Positions 33,342 to 44,320 are shown, counted from the stretch's first letter. The stretch: 64,000 nucleotides of DNA from Anthoceros angustus (GCA_010909165.1 MU008154.1:434001-498000), one strand, 5' to 3'. Numbers and translations: made by a program. Notes: generated from the letters alone by a model not told the origin.

Positions 33342-33742
33342 ATGTGGGATTCTTTGCTGATGTTAGTTGTCCTATTGGCTCTCCTGTGTGCAAATGTGTG
33401 CTCATACCCACAAGATGCTGCAGCCGAGGACCCTCTGTTGGCTCAACATCCATCTCATTTTGGAATTTATTTTCCCTCTCTGACTAAGGCAAGCTTATCT
33501 TACAAGCCTCCAGCACCTGCCTTAGACATACATATGCCTGGTTCACCGCGCTCTGCTGCTGATAAACACCGGTACAAGTTGTAGAAGACATGACTCCTGA
33601 TGGGATAGAACTTGAGCAGAATGTCAACATCCAAGAGAAAGGAAAGGAGCTTGAGCCTCTGCCTGGTCCTGTGTCCCTGGAAACAGCTGGCTTGTTTGTC
33701 CATTTCCTCTTGTTGCTCACCATTGTCTGGTGGATCACATAA
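33342..33742 (+). CDS. Putative small secreted/membrane-anchored protein (one frame change)
   Basis: ATG at 33342 begins MWDSLLMLVVLLALLCANVC, a strong signal peptide with likely cleavage after NVCS. A Pro-rich stretch follows (SYKPPAPALDIHMPG), and that frame stops at 33584. Starting just before that stop, another frame continues VVEDMTPDGIELEQNVN...LPGPVSLETAGLF and ends in a hydrophobic tail (FVHFLLLLTIVWWIT) at 33742. That tail looks like a C-terminal membrane span or GPI-anchor signal. One base change in register near 33565-33580 (error, or real) would join them into about 133 residues. I do not recognise the family. A truncated copy with only the signal peptide sits at about 31826-31920. 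Confidence 0.5.
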
Positions 33743-33744
33743 AT

Positions 33745-34329
33745 GCACTCTTCGTGGAAGCAGTCATGTTTTAGTCACGTGACGTGACCATAGACGTGAC
33801 CAACAGCACGCCCTACACAATTTGAAGCCGGCGCGGAGCTTCTCGAGTTGTCTTAGCGGCAATGCCACCCTGTGGACCAAAGATATCTCGAAACCAAAGA
33901 TGCAGCTCCTGAACACTCTTGCACTCCTGACGGATCGTGATCAGCATAGGATCCATGTCACTCCCTCATCATGCTCTATCCATCTCCGGCCAGGCTCTTG
34001 AGAGACATGCGAATTCCTGTGCAGCTATCAACTTTAAAGAGTGGAGCTCGGGTACCATACAAGTTCCTAGGATAGAAGGATAGATCAGGAAAGTCCTGGT
34101 GGTTCTCCAACTCGCACTCGAGGAAGGCAAAAAGGCATGTCAATGGGGTGAGGAAGTTAGAACCTCCCCGAGATCACAAGATCACGGGCAGGCTCCGACT
34201 CCTTCACCCCATGGACATTGACATGGGGTGATTCAGCCCCTCGTCACCTCGAGGAACCCCAATACTTGCTCCACTCTTGCCAAACACGTAATTCAACACC
34301 GCATGTGTGTAATCCAAAGACAGCATACA
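33745..34329. other. Mostly non-coding; possible exon relic on minus strand
   Basis: Around 33980-34135 the minus strand has an open run containing AFLECELENHQDFPDLSFYP and RNLYGTRAPLFKVDSCTG that looks protein-like but is not recognised. It could be the last exon of a decayed gene continuing from 34560-35108. Confidence 0.3.
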
Positions 34330-34391
34330 CCCCAGTAGATTACTGGGGTGGAGCAGACTTGCACGCACAGACTCTGTGCGTGCAAGTCTGC
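34330..34391. repeat. Two adjacent perfect hairpins
   Basis: Hairpin 1 (about 34330-34348) is ccccagta-gat-tactgggg. Hairpin 2 (34353-34391) has 17-base perfect arms, gcagacttgcacgcaca and its complement, around a 5-base loop. Nothing nearby explains them. Confidence 0.75.
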
Positions 34392-34549
34392 CTGATCAGC
34401 AATCTTGGTAGATGCTTGACACGTTTCAACGACCTCAATCACTACCAAACATGGGTCAAAAAAAAAAGACTTCGCGTTGCATTCACCTTTTTGTTACGAG
34501 GAACGTGCCACCCAGCTTTGCCAAATAGGGTGCAAGGTGATCCACTTTC

Positions 34550-35108
34550 TTACCCGCCAGGATTAGACGCAACAGCCAGCTTCAAAGTCCCATCACGATG
34601 ACATGGATCAACTGCTGCCCTGACATCCTTGTACATCTGAGGGTAGCTACACAATTCACAACGAACAGGCAAAAGACAATTGAACACATAAATCTGAAGT
34701 CCATACATATTCTTGATCACGTGAACAAGAAGATGACGAGCAACTAAAAACATTTCAAGTACGCTGTCCATATCTCTGTGGTAAATGCAATGGTCCATGC
34801 TTGGCTGGAAGGAAAGCTAGCAACCAGATTTACAATCAGAATTGGAAAGCTTACTTGGAACCCCCACTACACCATCAATGCACAGGACTCTGTGAGCAAA
34901 ACGACAGCACCAGGGGATCGAGGGGTGGCAGTGATGATAGCAGCACAAACAAATGAAAGAATGAGATCCATAATCCGAGGTAGATACATGGCATCTTGTC
35001 TGCGAAGGCATCTTTGAGCTCTACAAGCTGTGCAAAGAGGAATTCTTCTGCTAGAGAAAACAAGCTATCAACAGTTATCGCTCTTCCCTGGAAGCTCTCG
35101 GAAGCCAT
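34550..35108 (-). other. Unrecognised minus-strand open frames
   Basis: One frame starts MASESFQGRAITVDSLFSLA and another contains MFLVARHLLVHVIKNMYGLQ. They could be successive exons of one gene, or chance. No domain is recognised and no splice model was convincing. Confidence 0.25.
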
Positions 35109-35309
35109 GTCAAAGTGGCTTATCCGTTGGGAAAGACCACTTATGGTCAGTGAGCTTCCAGGAATCTAGGACTCAGAACAATTCTTAGCCCGTGGACAAA
35201 AGAGCTATTGGACAATCAGCTCTATGGTAGTTTTAGTAAATTCCAAGATTTTATAAATACCTATTCAAAATATACATCGAAGTTCCCGCACCCCGCACTG
35301 GGATTTGTC

Positions 35310-35406
35310 TATCTGGAGTAACACGCACAGCACAGTCTCGAGTAACCCCGAAGGGCACTATCTGGAGTGACCCGCAGGGCACTATCTGGAGTAACCCGCA
35401 GAGCAC
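35310..35406. repeat. Four-copy 24-bp degenerate repeat
   Basis: Units of the form tatctggagtaacccgcagagcac begin at 35310, 35334, 35359 and 35383, with the second most diverged. It lies 60 bp before the 23-bp minisatellite. Confidence 0.75.
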
Positions 35407-35466
35407 TAACAACAGGTGTTCATAACAGGTAGCCCGTAGGGCCATGAAGCTGGGGGATGCTTACGT

Positions 35467-35926
35467 GGGGAGTTCCAATATGAACTCATGGGGAGTTCCG
35501 ATATGAACTCATGGGGAGTTCCGATATGAACTCATGGGGAGTTCCGATATGAACTCATGGGGAGTTCCGATATGAACTCATGGGGAGTTCCGATATGAAC
35601 TCATGGGGAGTTCCGATATGAACTCATGGGGAGTTCCGATATGAACTCATGGGGAGTTCCGATATGAACTCATGGGGAGTTCCGATATGAACTCATGGGG
35701 AGTTCCGATATGAACTCATGGGGAGTTCCGATATGAACTCATGGGGAGTTCCGATATGAACTCATGGGGAGTTCCGATATGAACTCATGGGGAGTTCCAA
35801 TATGAACTCATGGGGAGTTCCAATATGAACTCATGGGGAGTTCCAATATGAACTCATGGGGAGTTCCAATATGAACTCATGGGGAGTTCCAATATGAACT
35901 CAAGGGGAGTTCCAATACGAACTCAT
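35467..35926. repeat. 23-bp minisatellite, exactly 20 units
   Basis: The unit is ggggagttccgatatgaact + cat. Unit 1 has A at the variable site (ccaat), units 2-14 have G (ccgat), units 15-20 have A again. The last two units carry single changes (tcaa, tacga). Every unit contains the dyad GAGTTC-6 bases-GAACTC. The block structure suggests expansion of one variant in the middle. Confidence 0.95.
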
Positions 35927-36470
35927 GTATGGATGTCACTCCTTGAGGGGAGGACACCTCTATGATATTGTCCCGCCTCTTCTCAAGAAAAGACCTGGCA
36001 CCATGTAGCTCCAATCAAGCTTCCATTGCAACAGCTACATACAATGCGCCCCTCGGAATTTCAGGTGTGAATTTCCTCACGCTATTGATTTGTGAGGAAA
36101 ACACCCAAGAAAGGAACATTTGGACGCTGGTCGACTGATCTCCTCAGGATATCCAGGATCTATCAACAAACTTTTTTACTGTGCCATTCATCGTAGGCTA
36201 ATGTTTCAATCATGTCAGGTTTACATAGAGCAAAAAATGTAATCAGTATCAAATCCTTCAGCAACAATGCTCTTCATGACGAGGGACCTGTTACAAAACA
36301 TCTTGTTCCTCGTGTTCACTGGCTCAAGGGACTGTCAGGACAGCTTATGCGGACAGAGATGGAGGGGTGGTTAAGAGTTGCTGAACCAAGAAGTCTCAAG
36401 ACTTTGGCCAAAATTCCGAAGAAAGTGTACACTCTAGGAAAGCAAGCATAGCATCTGATTGCCATAATTC
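35927..36470. other. Intergenic, no gene recognised
   Basis: 36388-36450 (gtctcaagactttggcc.aaattccga) repeats a segment seen at 31340-31390 and 32850-32900. Otherwise nothing is identified. Confidence 0.4.
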
Positions 36471-37619
36471 TTAATAACTGAACATGGGCACTGGAGGGGA
36501 ATCAGGAGGATCTAGTTCGCTATCCTCAGGCTCCGGGAAGGCCGAGACATATGGCAACTTGTCTTCAGGCGCTGCTACACTGCCCTGGCCGTTCTCCAAC
36601 TGCCCTTCTCCATCACACCCATCTCGGTCCACTACCTCAGTCTCTCCATCCCCGTCCATTCCAGGCTCCCTGTCCGAGGCTCCAGCAACCTCACCTGCTG
36701 CATCATCTTCCTTGCCCTCCTCATCCGGCTTCATCGTTCCATCATCTCCATCAAGAACACCCTCCACCTCATCCACGGGCGGGGGCTTCAACATCTCAAC
36801 CAACTCATGGTGATACACAGGTCCCCGGGACGTGCAGCTCAAGGCGTCATCCAAGCGGCGAGGATTCAGCCTCTCCTCATTCTTGTACTTGGCCTTCACC
36901 TGCCGCCGTGTCCGGCCAGGGAACAGGTGCTCAATCAAGCCGAAATCGGTCCCGAACTGCTCCAACGCCTTGTAGAACCTATCAGTCTCTTCAGGCTTCC
37001 ACCTGTCCACCGGCACGCGGTTGCTGTAGCTGTGGTAGTTCAGCTTGGACGCATTCTCCTCCACCCTAGTGTACCCTTCCCCGTTCCGACCCTCGGTGCC
37101 GTGAGACGATATCACCAGGCTCTCCTCATTGATCACAATCCTTCCATCAATCACCTGCACCTGCGGAGCCACCAGAGCCACAGCCTCCACCCGCTGCGGC
37201 TGCGCATTCCTGACCTGCGCCGCACGCCTATGCGGCGCCGCCTTCTTGGTAGGATCGTCCTTGGCCTTGAGCCTCTCCAGCGCCTCTGCACGCCATATCA
37301 GGTCGCTCATTTTCATCCTCTGCGGGTCCACCCCTTCCGCCTCCATCTGCTTCAAGACCTCCCGCGTGTCCATCCTCTTCCGTTTCTTCTTCCCGCCATC
37401 CTTCGCCGTGGCCTGCTTCTCTTGAGCCGCTGGCTCCGCTTCCTGGCTGGGAGCAGCCTGGCCGCCTCCATCGGGCCGCACCTCTCCCGCATCCCTTTCC
37501 CTCTCAGCATTCCGCAGCGCTGCTGCCGTCGCAGACCTTGTCACCCGCACAGGGTACTTCTTCCTCCCTGCCGTCGGCGCTGCGGCTGTCGCTGCTTCCG
37601 CGGGGGCAGGATCCTCCAT
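36471..37619 (-). CDS. TFIIIB component B'' (BDP1-like), SANT domain protein
   Basis: A single exon of about 382 residues with the start chosen at the first in-frame ATG (MEDPAPAEA). The N-terminus is Ala-rich then Lys/Arg-rich (GGKKKRKRMDTREVLKQMEAEG), a likely nuclear-localisation region. The SANT/Myb-like domain is VDRWKPEETDRFYKALEQFG followed by TDFGLIEHLFPGRTRRQVKAK and YKNEERLNPRRL. This is the hallmark of BDP1, the TFIIIB subunit that helps open Pol III promoters. The C-terminus is acidic. It is shorter than many BDP1 proteins, but plant versions are often compact. It is transcribed towards the minisatellite, with the helicase gene upstream on the same strand. Confidence 0.88.
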   Translation of the reverse strand: MEDPAPAEAATAAAPTAGRKKYPVRVTRSATAAALRNAERERDAGEVRPDGGGQAAPSQEAEPAAQEKQATAKDGGKKKRKRMDTREVLKQMEAEGVDPQRMKMSDLIWRAEALERLKAKDDPTKKAAPHRRAAQVRNAQPQRVEAVALVAPQVQVIDGRIVINEESLVISSHGTEGRNGEGYTRVEENASKLNYHSYSNRVPVDRWKPEETDRFYKALEQFGTDFGLIEHLFPGRTRRQVKAKYKNEERLNPRRLDDALSCTSRGPVYHHELVEMLKPPPVDEVEGVLDGDDGTMKPDEEGKEDDAAGEVAGASDREPGMDGDGETEVVDRDGCDGEGQLENGQGSVAAPEDKLPYVSAFPEPEDSELDPPDSPPVPMFSY

Positions 37620-37982
37620 CCTCCTCCACAACTGCTGCTTCTAAATCAGGTTTAATCTCCTCTTCCCGCAAGAGGAGCAAGCATTCTATTGGATCCGAAA
37701 GAATCGATCCCAAACCACAGAACAAACCTCCCGGGAACAGCTCCAGCGACTCCGAGGGCCTGACACCACAGCGGGTTTCGGGAACTCGCTAAAACGATCT
37801 TGCTTGCTGCCACCTTCGTTTCCTGATCAAGCAAAGTTCGCCAATTATGTATTCCTCTGGAGCAAGCGATGGTTTCGTATTTCAGATGAACTCGGCGCTA
37901 GAAGCAGAGCCTTCATTAAATATACCAGTACATAAGACTAAGTTACATATATAGGCTAGCTCTGAGCAATAAATATTCCGGA

Positions 37983-40900
37983 TTAGGTCTGTGCAAATCC
38001 CTCAGCGCTCTCGTACTCGCCATGTTCCTCGAAATATGCCACCAGGCGCTTTAGGAAGGGATCCCCCGCAACAGTCTCGCTATCGCACACCACACAGCAT
38101 TGACGACGGGCACGGGTGACAGCAACGTTCATGCGGCGGCTGTCGTTGAGGAAACCCACCTGCAGGCAGACGATGTGGAGGAGAGATGACAAATGGGTCT
38201 TCGGCATGGCGGGAGGAGGATGATGAGAGTGGGATGTTTCGTAAGGTTCGTTACCTCGTGCTTATCGTTGGATCTGACCATGGAGATGATGATGGCTTCC
38301 TTCTCACGTCCCTGGAATCCGTCCACAGTGCTGATCTCGATGTCGACAAGCTTTTTGTCTTCATTTCTCATCGTTCTCAGCATGCCCACCTGCAAAGGCA
38401 GCAACTTCTCAGCTGCAGGTGGCACGATCCAGAAAGGCAGCAGCAGGAGTGATGGAGTGATGGAGTGATGAACACAAACCTGGGCAGAATATGGAGTGAT
38501 GATGCCCACGTCGGAGGCCTTGACACCACTCTCAAGAAGTTTCTTGGCATGTGCCACTGCCACTTTAGCCTCACCCTCGTTCATGTAGCTCTCTGCTTCA
38601 TCCTTGGTCTCCTCCATCCCACACCTGAGTTTAGAAGAGGAAGATTTTGATTGTAAGTTGTCTCGTACAGAAGTTGCGGGACTTCAGAAGTTATGGGACC
38701 ACAGCGGAGATCTTACCCTGCTGTGTCAATGAGAATGAGAGTCGGGTCGGTTGCCGAAGATTGTTTCACTCCTTCCAGATCCCCAAGGCCGTGGTGCCGG
38801 ACACTTGGATGGGCTTCAAGCTGGGACGTTTATAATGTCAGAGTCAGATCAGGGGGAAAAGCATTTCGAAGTCAGCCACAGTACACAAACCTTGTTCTTG
38901 TAGAACTCATGCGAAGACCAGTTCATGATAAGCTCGTGCATCCGATACTGCACTGTGAGCATCATGGTTGCTTCATCCTTGTAGAGATCTGCCAGGCGAG
39001 CAAATAGCGTCCTGCCAAGTCCCTTCTTTTCAGCTTCTGCACTTATTATAGTTGGGGATAATTGCAGATGGTCACCAGCGAGGATACACTTCCGACCCTG
39101 TCCAAGTCACAAGAGCAAACCTCCCTTTATCAGACTAGTCACCGATCAAGTCCCAACAGCATCCTGCATTACCCACAACAGTATTACCTTGAGAAGAGCA
39201 ATCCAGCAAGCAACCTCAAGAGCCTGGGCAGCCTCATCAATCACGACGACATCAAACGTGGTGTCCTTGAGCTGGAAGGAAAGGGCTCCAGTTAGAGTTG
39301 TAAGGATAACACTCGAGTCCTTTATGACATCCGCAACAGCTTGCTGATGCCTTTGACGCTCTTCCTTGGCCAAATCTCGTAGCTCCTTGCGAATGTCTCC
39401 CCGACTCCTCTTATCTTTGGCTTTTAGGAGTTTAGCATTAAGTGCCTGGACGTATCAAAAAGGTGAGGTGAGCTATCCGAAGACCAACACATCTGTGGTC
39501 CAACTCCAAGACCTGTACAGCGACTATAAAGCACACACTACCTTCATCTCCTTTCTCACGTCATTTGCCAAAGCGCTGTTATCTGCTTTCAATACCTGCA
39601 CAACACACAGATTGGGCAACATCAGACCAGTCATTCACACGGATAGTACACGCACATGTGCAAGAGAGGCAGACCTGCGCATCAAGTGCGCTGTCTAAAA
39701 CTTGAGGCAGAAGTCGTGCTGGATGCCCAACTCGCACCAATTTCACTCTGCAACATCATCATCTTCACAGTTAGGAAATTCCTAAGAGCTAGACACTGTC
39801 TCTTGGGGTGAGAGTTCCAGCGGAGGATTTTCCTAATGGACACTGTATCTTCGCAGAGGTACCTAGCAATCATCCTTACTTGTTGCAGAGAAGGCGTTCA
39901 ACAAGATTATCGACAGCAATATTCGAAGCTGCACAGGCGAGCACTTTGCAACCACGTTTCACCTCTTGAAGAATTATCTCCACTACAGCCGTGGTCTTTC
40001 CAGTACCTGGAGGCCCATGGAGCAACACCACGCTACTTGCTTCCAGTGCCTTTCCCACAGCTGCCATCTGCTCTTGCATCGGCAGGTGAAAGACAAAGGA
40101 GGGTACTATAAACGCAGAGCTTGGTAAACTGGCAAACATCAGGGCTCAGCAAATGCTAGCACCAGAATACATTAGAATGAACTCAGAGTCTTGGCAAAAA
40201 AATCTACCTGAGAGTGGTCTAGGTTGCTATTGAAAGGCTTGAATGCAACAGGCTTTTTTGAGAACAAAGGAGGCTGAGAACCAAACAGAATTGGCACCAG
40301 TTCAGCCGCAGGGCCCTTCACTACACCACGGCTTAGCTCTGAAAGTGTTTCTTTCAGCCTCTTATAAGTCACCTGGACATAAAACAACAAAGGTAAGCTT
40401 CGCAATAAAATCGAGTTCCTTACTTACAGCAGTGGTTGAGTTCGACATACTTCATTAGCAACTTTCTCCAGCCGAAGAGGAGAATTTAAACCGTCATCCA
40501 GCAGGTCTTCAACAGCTATTGTAATGGATCCTTCCTGCGATCAATTGTGAGGCATTAGCCCCCCAGCACCCACAGCCAGTTAAAAGAGGGTAGAATGCAA
40601 TAAGGAAGAAAATGCTCACCTTCAGGCGATACACAATTCCTTGGCCCAACGGGGGGCCGGATGAGTCTGCCTTGTTAAGCCGGAGCATCACAACATCATG
40701 CGTGGTGAGCTGATACGAGAAGATTGTAAGTGACTCATACTAGTTCCTGTCATGCAACATTCTTGTGAAGTGAGTCTCCCGTTACCTTATGAGGCGGAAG
40801 TAGATCCCCCCTGTTTGGCTGCAGTTCCACCAGCATCTTGCCGGAAAGCCCTGTCTAAGAACCAAGAGATAGGACGAGGACACTCGTTAGCAAGCACTCT

Positions 40901-41331
40901 ACAACACACCCACACTAAAACAACCTCAAATCAAAACCACCCCTACCTGCACATCCGCACACTTCAAGTTGAGCAAAGCACTCCCCCGTTTCTGAGCAAC
41001 ATCAGGTTTCAGGGCAGCATTTCTGTCCACTGAAGCTGCTATCTCCGCCCCCTGGAATCCCCAGAAAACCAGACTTCAGCCACCACCCATTCTGGGACCA
41101 TCCTTGCTGGAGGGACAAACTCCAGAACAACTGAATGGCATCCATCACCTTCTCAAGTTCAATCAGGGGCATCGTTCTGCTGACAAACATCTCCAACGTG
41201 AGCGCCTCCTCCGTAGCGCCATCAGCCGCTTCCTTCCCATTGCTCTTCTTCTCTTTCCCATCGCTCTTCTTCTCTTTCCCATCGCTCTTTTTCTCTTTCC
41301 CACAGCTTCTAGAGGCCTTGCCGTGAGACAT
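37983..41331 (-). CDS. SMUBP2/IGHMBP2-like superfamily 1 helicase
   Basis: About a dozen exons with short introns (many ~70-110 bp) run in order on the minus strand. The N-terminus [20 protein letters not shown] contains three Lys-rich heptads. [18 protein letters not shown] and the beta-barrel region follow ([27 protein letters not shown]). Walker A is [20 protein letters not shown] (about 40000), then [14 protein letters not shown]. Walker B is [22 protein letters not shown] (near 39210, written here as adjoining strings [10 protein letters not shown] and [10 protein letters not shown]). Then come [41 protein letters not shown] in part, and [17 protein letters not shown]. These are the UPF1-like motifs I to VI. 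IGHMBP2-type helicases unwind RNA/DNA 5'-3' and associate with ribosomes and tRNA factors. No R3H or AN1 domain is seen, so it is the short plant form. Confidence 0.88.
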
Positions 41332-41948
41332 GGTGCCTCACTGCCACAACTCACCGACTGCGTCTCCACCCCAAGACATGGACAAGCCTGAACCTCGATA
41401 GGTTCGTGATCTTCCAACCTTCGTTATCTCCCGAAGTAGACAGTGGAGACGTACAACATACCATCATATCAACATCCTTTGCCCTCTCAAACACAGTTTA
41501 GAAACTGCGACGTCTCGATGTGTCACCATGGCTAAAGCTTTCATGAGCATGTGATCAGTAGGATCTCCAGCCATCCTTCCCAAGGGATTTGATCTAGAAA
41601 AGGGCGGCCTTGGAAAGTGTGGAAGCCTAGTCGTAGTTGCACTTAAATCCAGCCTATGGCAGAAATTGAGGGTGCAGTTGCCGGCACCTGCACCTCCTAG
41701 TCGACGAGTTTCCATACACCAGCTCCAGTACTCGGGCTTTTCACTTTCATCCCAAAGAGATTCCCGAGCAAAGCGAACCGCAGGGTGGGCCTGCTTTGAA
41801 GAGTGGTTGTCGGAAGCAGGAGCCCGATTCTGTGTGTTGCCGGACTCGGGCAGGGTAATGAGTGCGCTGCATCTCAGCAGGATCCCTACATCAGGGCTGC
41901 ATGCTCTGTTAAAGGGAGGGGAGCGCGTGGGTGCGGGGGAAGACGATC
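41332..41948. promoter_or_regulatory. Divergent promoter between helicase and SKIP5 genes
   Basis: The region is 617 bp between two start codons on opposite strands. Open frames cross it, but none is recognised. It must contain both 5' UTRs and the promoters. Confidence 0.45.
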
Positions 41949-43088
41949 ATGTCGGGACGATTGTCTCCCGGCCGGGCTAGCCCGGTGCACTTACTGGACG
42001 ACGCCTGCCTTGTGCGGATTTTCAGCTTCCTCACTCCCATGCCTGGTGCCGCTCGCTGCCTCCCTCCCAACCCACCGCCCAGCAGTTCTGCTTGGCAAAT
42101 TGGTGCTCCAGCCTTGCCTTTCTCACATGATGCATCTTTTGCGGCCTTGCAGATAGATTCCATGCAGGACGGGTGTGCAGACGGTGGCAAACCCTGGCAT
42201 CGGATCCTCGAATGTGGCTGCGGGTGGGCACTGGACCTGCAGGGTGTCCCGGGGTTTTCTTGAATGTGCAGGATGCGGTTAACGAGGCCAGGTACGGGTA
42301 GCTCAGTTCCTGCAGCTTGGACGGAAGGGAACTGCAGGGTGTACTGGATCTGACCAGCTGCAGTGGATGGCAGGCCTGGGGACACTATCCTGATAGCGTC
42401 GGGAGCAGCTCATGAAGTTGTGAATGTGCATCTTGATAAGCCGTTGTGCTTGGTATGGCTGCTGGTTGCTTGGCATAATCTGAGCTTTCGATCTGGAGCT
42501 TTTGAATGTTGTTCTCACAGAGTTGCTGGTGCGCAGATGGGAGAGGGCGAGTCTCCAGATGACACAATTCTGCAATGCCCCAGGGGAGTTGAAAGGTGCG
42601 TGTGAGCTTGCCTTGCCCTCTGCAGGAGTCAAAAGGACAGGACAGGTAGTGTGGTTGAATGACTCGGTTGTATCTGTTGCAGTGCTCTGGAATTCTCGGC
42701 GAGCTGCAGAGTTGTGAATCTTACAATTCAAGCAGAACTGGGAAGCTGCCTACTTCACCGGAAGGGCCGGCTTACAGTAGAGAGCTGTTTTCTCAAGTGC
42801 GAAGAGCACCCACTGGAGCATCTGTGTTGTCCCATTGTAAGCACCGCTGATGATGAGCTAGAGCTATTTCCCTCAGCCATCACCAAAGGTCGGAGTGATG
42901 TGTCGGTAGTTGAAACTAGGATACAGGGTGGATCTGGTGCAGTGAAAGTCAGTGGAAGCCTACAGCTGCAGGAAGTGAGGGTGATGTATGCGAGAGCTGC
43001 TCTCGTGTTTTGGTTTACTGTTGCCAAGAATCAGACTTTTGCTGAAGTGGACTCTTCCATAGAATCCATACTGCCTTGCAAAGGCTGA
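41949..43088 (+). CDS. SKIP5: F-box protein SKIP5-like
   Basis: Five exons (41949-42045, 42168-42291, 42374-42452, 42537-42595, 42683-43088) join in frame by GT-AG splicing, giving about 254 residues. The F-box is VHLLDDACLVRIFSFLTPMPG followed by RVCRRWQTLASDPRMWLRV. A right-handed beta-helix-like part then matches Arabidopsis SKIP5: ARPGDTILIASG, KPLCLMGEGESPDDTILQCP, LEFSASCRVVNLTIQAELGS, CCPIVSTAD, GSLQLQEVRVMYARAALVFW. SKIP proteins bind ASK1/SKP1 and form SCF ubiquitin ligases; the substrate is unknown. It is shorter than or equal to the known plant proteins. The splice model rests on exact family alignment at every junction. Confidence 0.9.
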
Positions 43089-43541
43089 AAGAACAGCGCC
43101 TATGGAGTAGTACATGTACAATATAGTAAAGATCGACGAGTAATCGCATGGAGATACTTGAGATAGCAATAGGAGTCTGGCTCGGACCAGCATTGATCTT
43201 CATTCTTTCTTCACAGCATTGATCTTGATTCTTCTTCAAAGTGTAAATTGGCGCACAAGGCATTTCAAGAGTTCATAGACAACCAAACCGTGTTCACCGT
43301 CTGGGGTATAACAAATGGCATGAAGCCCCGCCATCAATCTGCATCCAACTTCCTGCCGATGACGATAGAAGTTAGACGACAATGGAAAGCAAGTACCTAC
43401 TCTCATTCCGACCACGGCAGAAAAATCCTTCCACCTGCAATCGACAGATCTAACCTAAATCCGGAGCCGATGCTTCAAACTATAGTCCTCCAGTCCACCG
43501 TCTCTCTCCAGCAGCAAGGATGGCCTCTTCAACTTCATCAA
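43089..43541. other. Convergent 3' region of SKIP5 and glyoxalase genes
   Basis: It holds the 3' UTRs of two genes that face each other. A duplicated 'attgatctt.attctt' motif occurs near 43193-43230. No other gene is seen. Confidence 0.5.
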
Positions 43542-44068
43542 TCAGGGAGCAGCAGAGTGCGCCGCAGGTTCGTACAGGCCGAGCATGTGGCCATCAAGAC
43601 ACCGCACTGACGCAACCTGCAACTCACCAAAATTACTCTGAGCCGGCTCCCTCTCCACACCCAACACACAGACAAAGGAAGGGTTTCTGCAACCCTACCT
43701 TCCCATGACTCAAGTACTTAATAGGCCCATCCAGCTCTGCTCCCAATGTCAAAAGCCTCCTCACAGTCTGGTCCATGTCCTCCACATCGAATGACAGGAA
43801 GGGAGAGTGCCCCTTCACCACTATCCCATCACTGCACCCACAAGCTCCCTCAGTCCTTCTCCTCCCTGCACCCACACACTCCCCTGACCTGACACATCCA
43901 ATGTCCTCACCTCGGCGCTTGCAGGAGACTGATCTTGAAGGGACCAGACTGCAGCTGCGCCCACCTCTGCGTGCATACAGTCACAGCCAAGCCCAAGCCG
44001 TGTGCGTAGAAGCGAGCTGCCTTGGGCACGTCCGTGTGCAACAACACCACGTACCTCAACAACGCCAT
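43542..44068 (-). CDS. Glyoxalase/bleomycin-resistance (VOC) fold protein
   Basis: Three exons (44068 to about 43912, 43831-43699, 43616-43542) splice in frame to about 122 residues. It starts MALLRYVVLLHTDVPKAARF and continues YAHGLGLAVTV..RWAQLQSG...ISLLQ, then GHSPFLSFDVEDMDQTVRRL, GAELDGPIKYLSHGKVASVR and DGHMLGLYEP. That is one beta-alpha-beta-beta-beta pair of the vicinal-oxygen-chelate superfamily with the typical DG.....YEP ending. The metal-binding residues of true glyoxalase I are not all evident, so the substrate is unknown. It shares a 252-bp divergent promoter with the RbBP5 gene. Confidence 0.82.
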
Positions 44069-44320
44069 GCCACAAAAAACGATGAAACTTGCGTTACGTA
44101 AAGCCTTTCCTCTGAAACAAAACGATGGTTACCAAATTGCAATACAAATATTTCATAAGAGCTAGTTCCGGGGGCCGGGACTCTGGGATGCAGCAGCCCT
44201 GTACGTCCCCGAGGGGAAACTACTTCCAACAAAACATGAAGGACAGTCTAAGCCGGTTGTTTCCCGCCTCGCCTTGCCGGCCCTCCTCTCGCCCTCCTCC
44301 CACTGTGGACGAAGGAAGCC

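Larger units (their letters stand above)
30389..33428. repeat. Tandem duplication: GWD 3' end, tRNA-Leu and flank (~1.52 kb unit)
   Basis: Unit 1 is about 30389-31912 and unit 2 about 31913-33428. Each has the last GWD codons, the GWD 3' flank, a tRNA-Leu, a dispersed repeat and the signal-peptide coding start of the small protein at 33342. At the join (31912) the small-protein sequence runs into GWD after 'gccgag'. Four bases (atct) and, 60 bases on, seven more (ttcgtga) are missing from unit 2. Confidence 0.88.

Noticed and set aside
35467-35926. CRISPR array
   Set aside because: The 23-bp units are contiguous with no spacers, and the genome is eukaryotic.
36551-37655. Plus-strand frames of 172 and 282 codons
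   Set aside because: They are antisense to the BDP1-like gene, which has a clear SANT domain on the minus strand.
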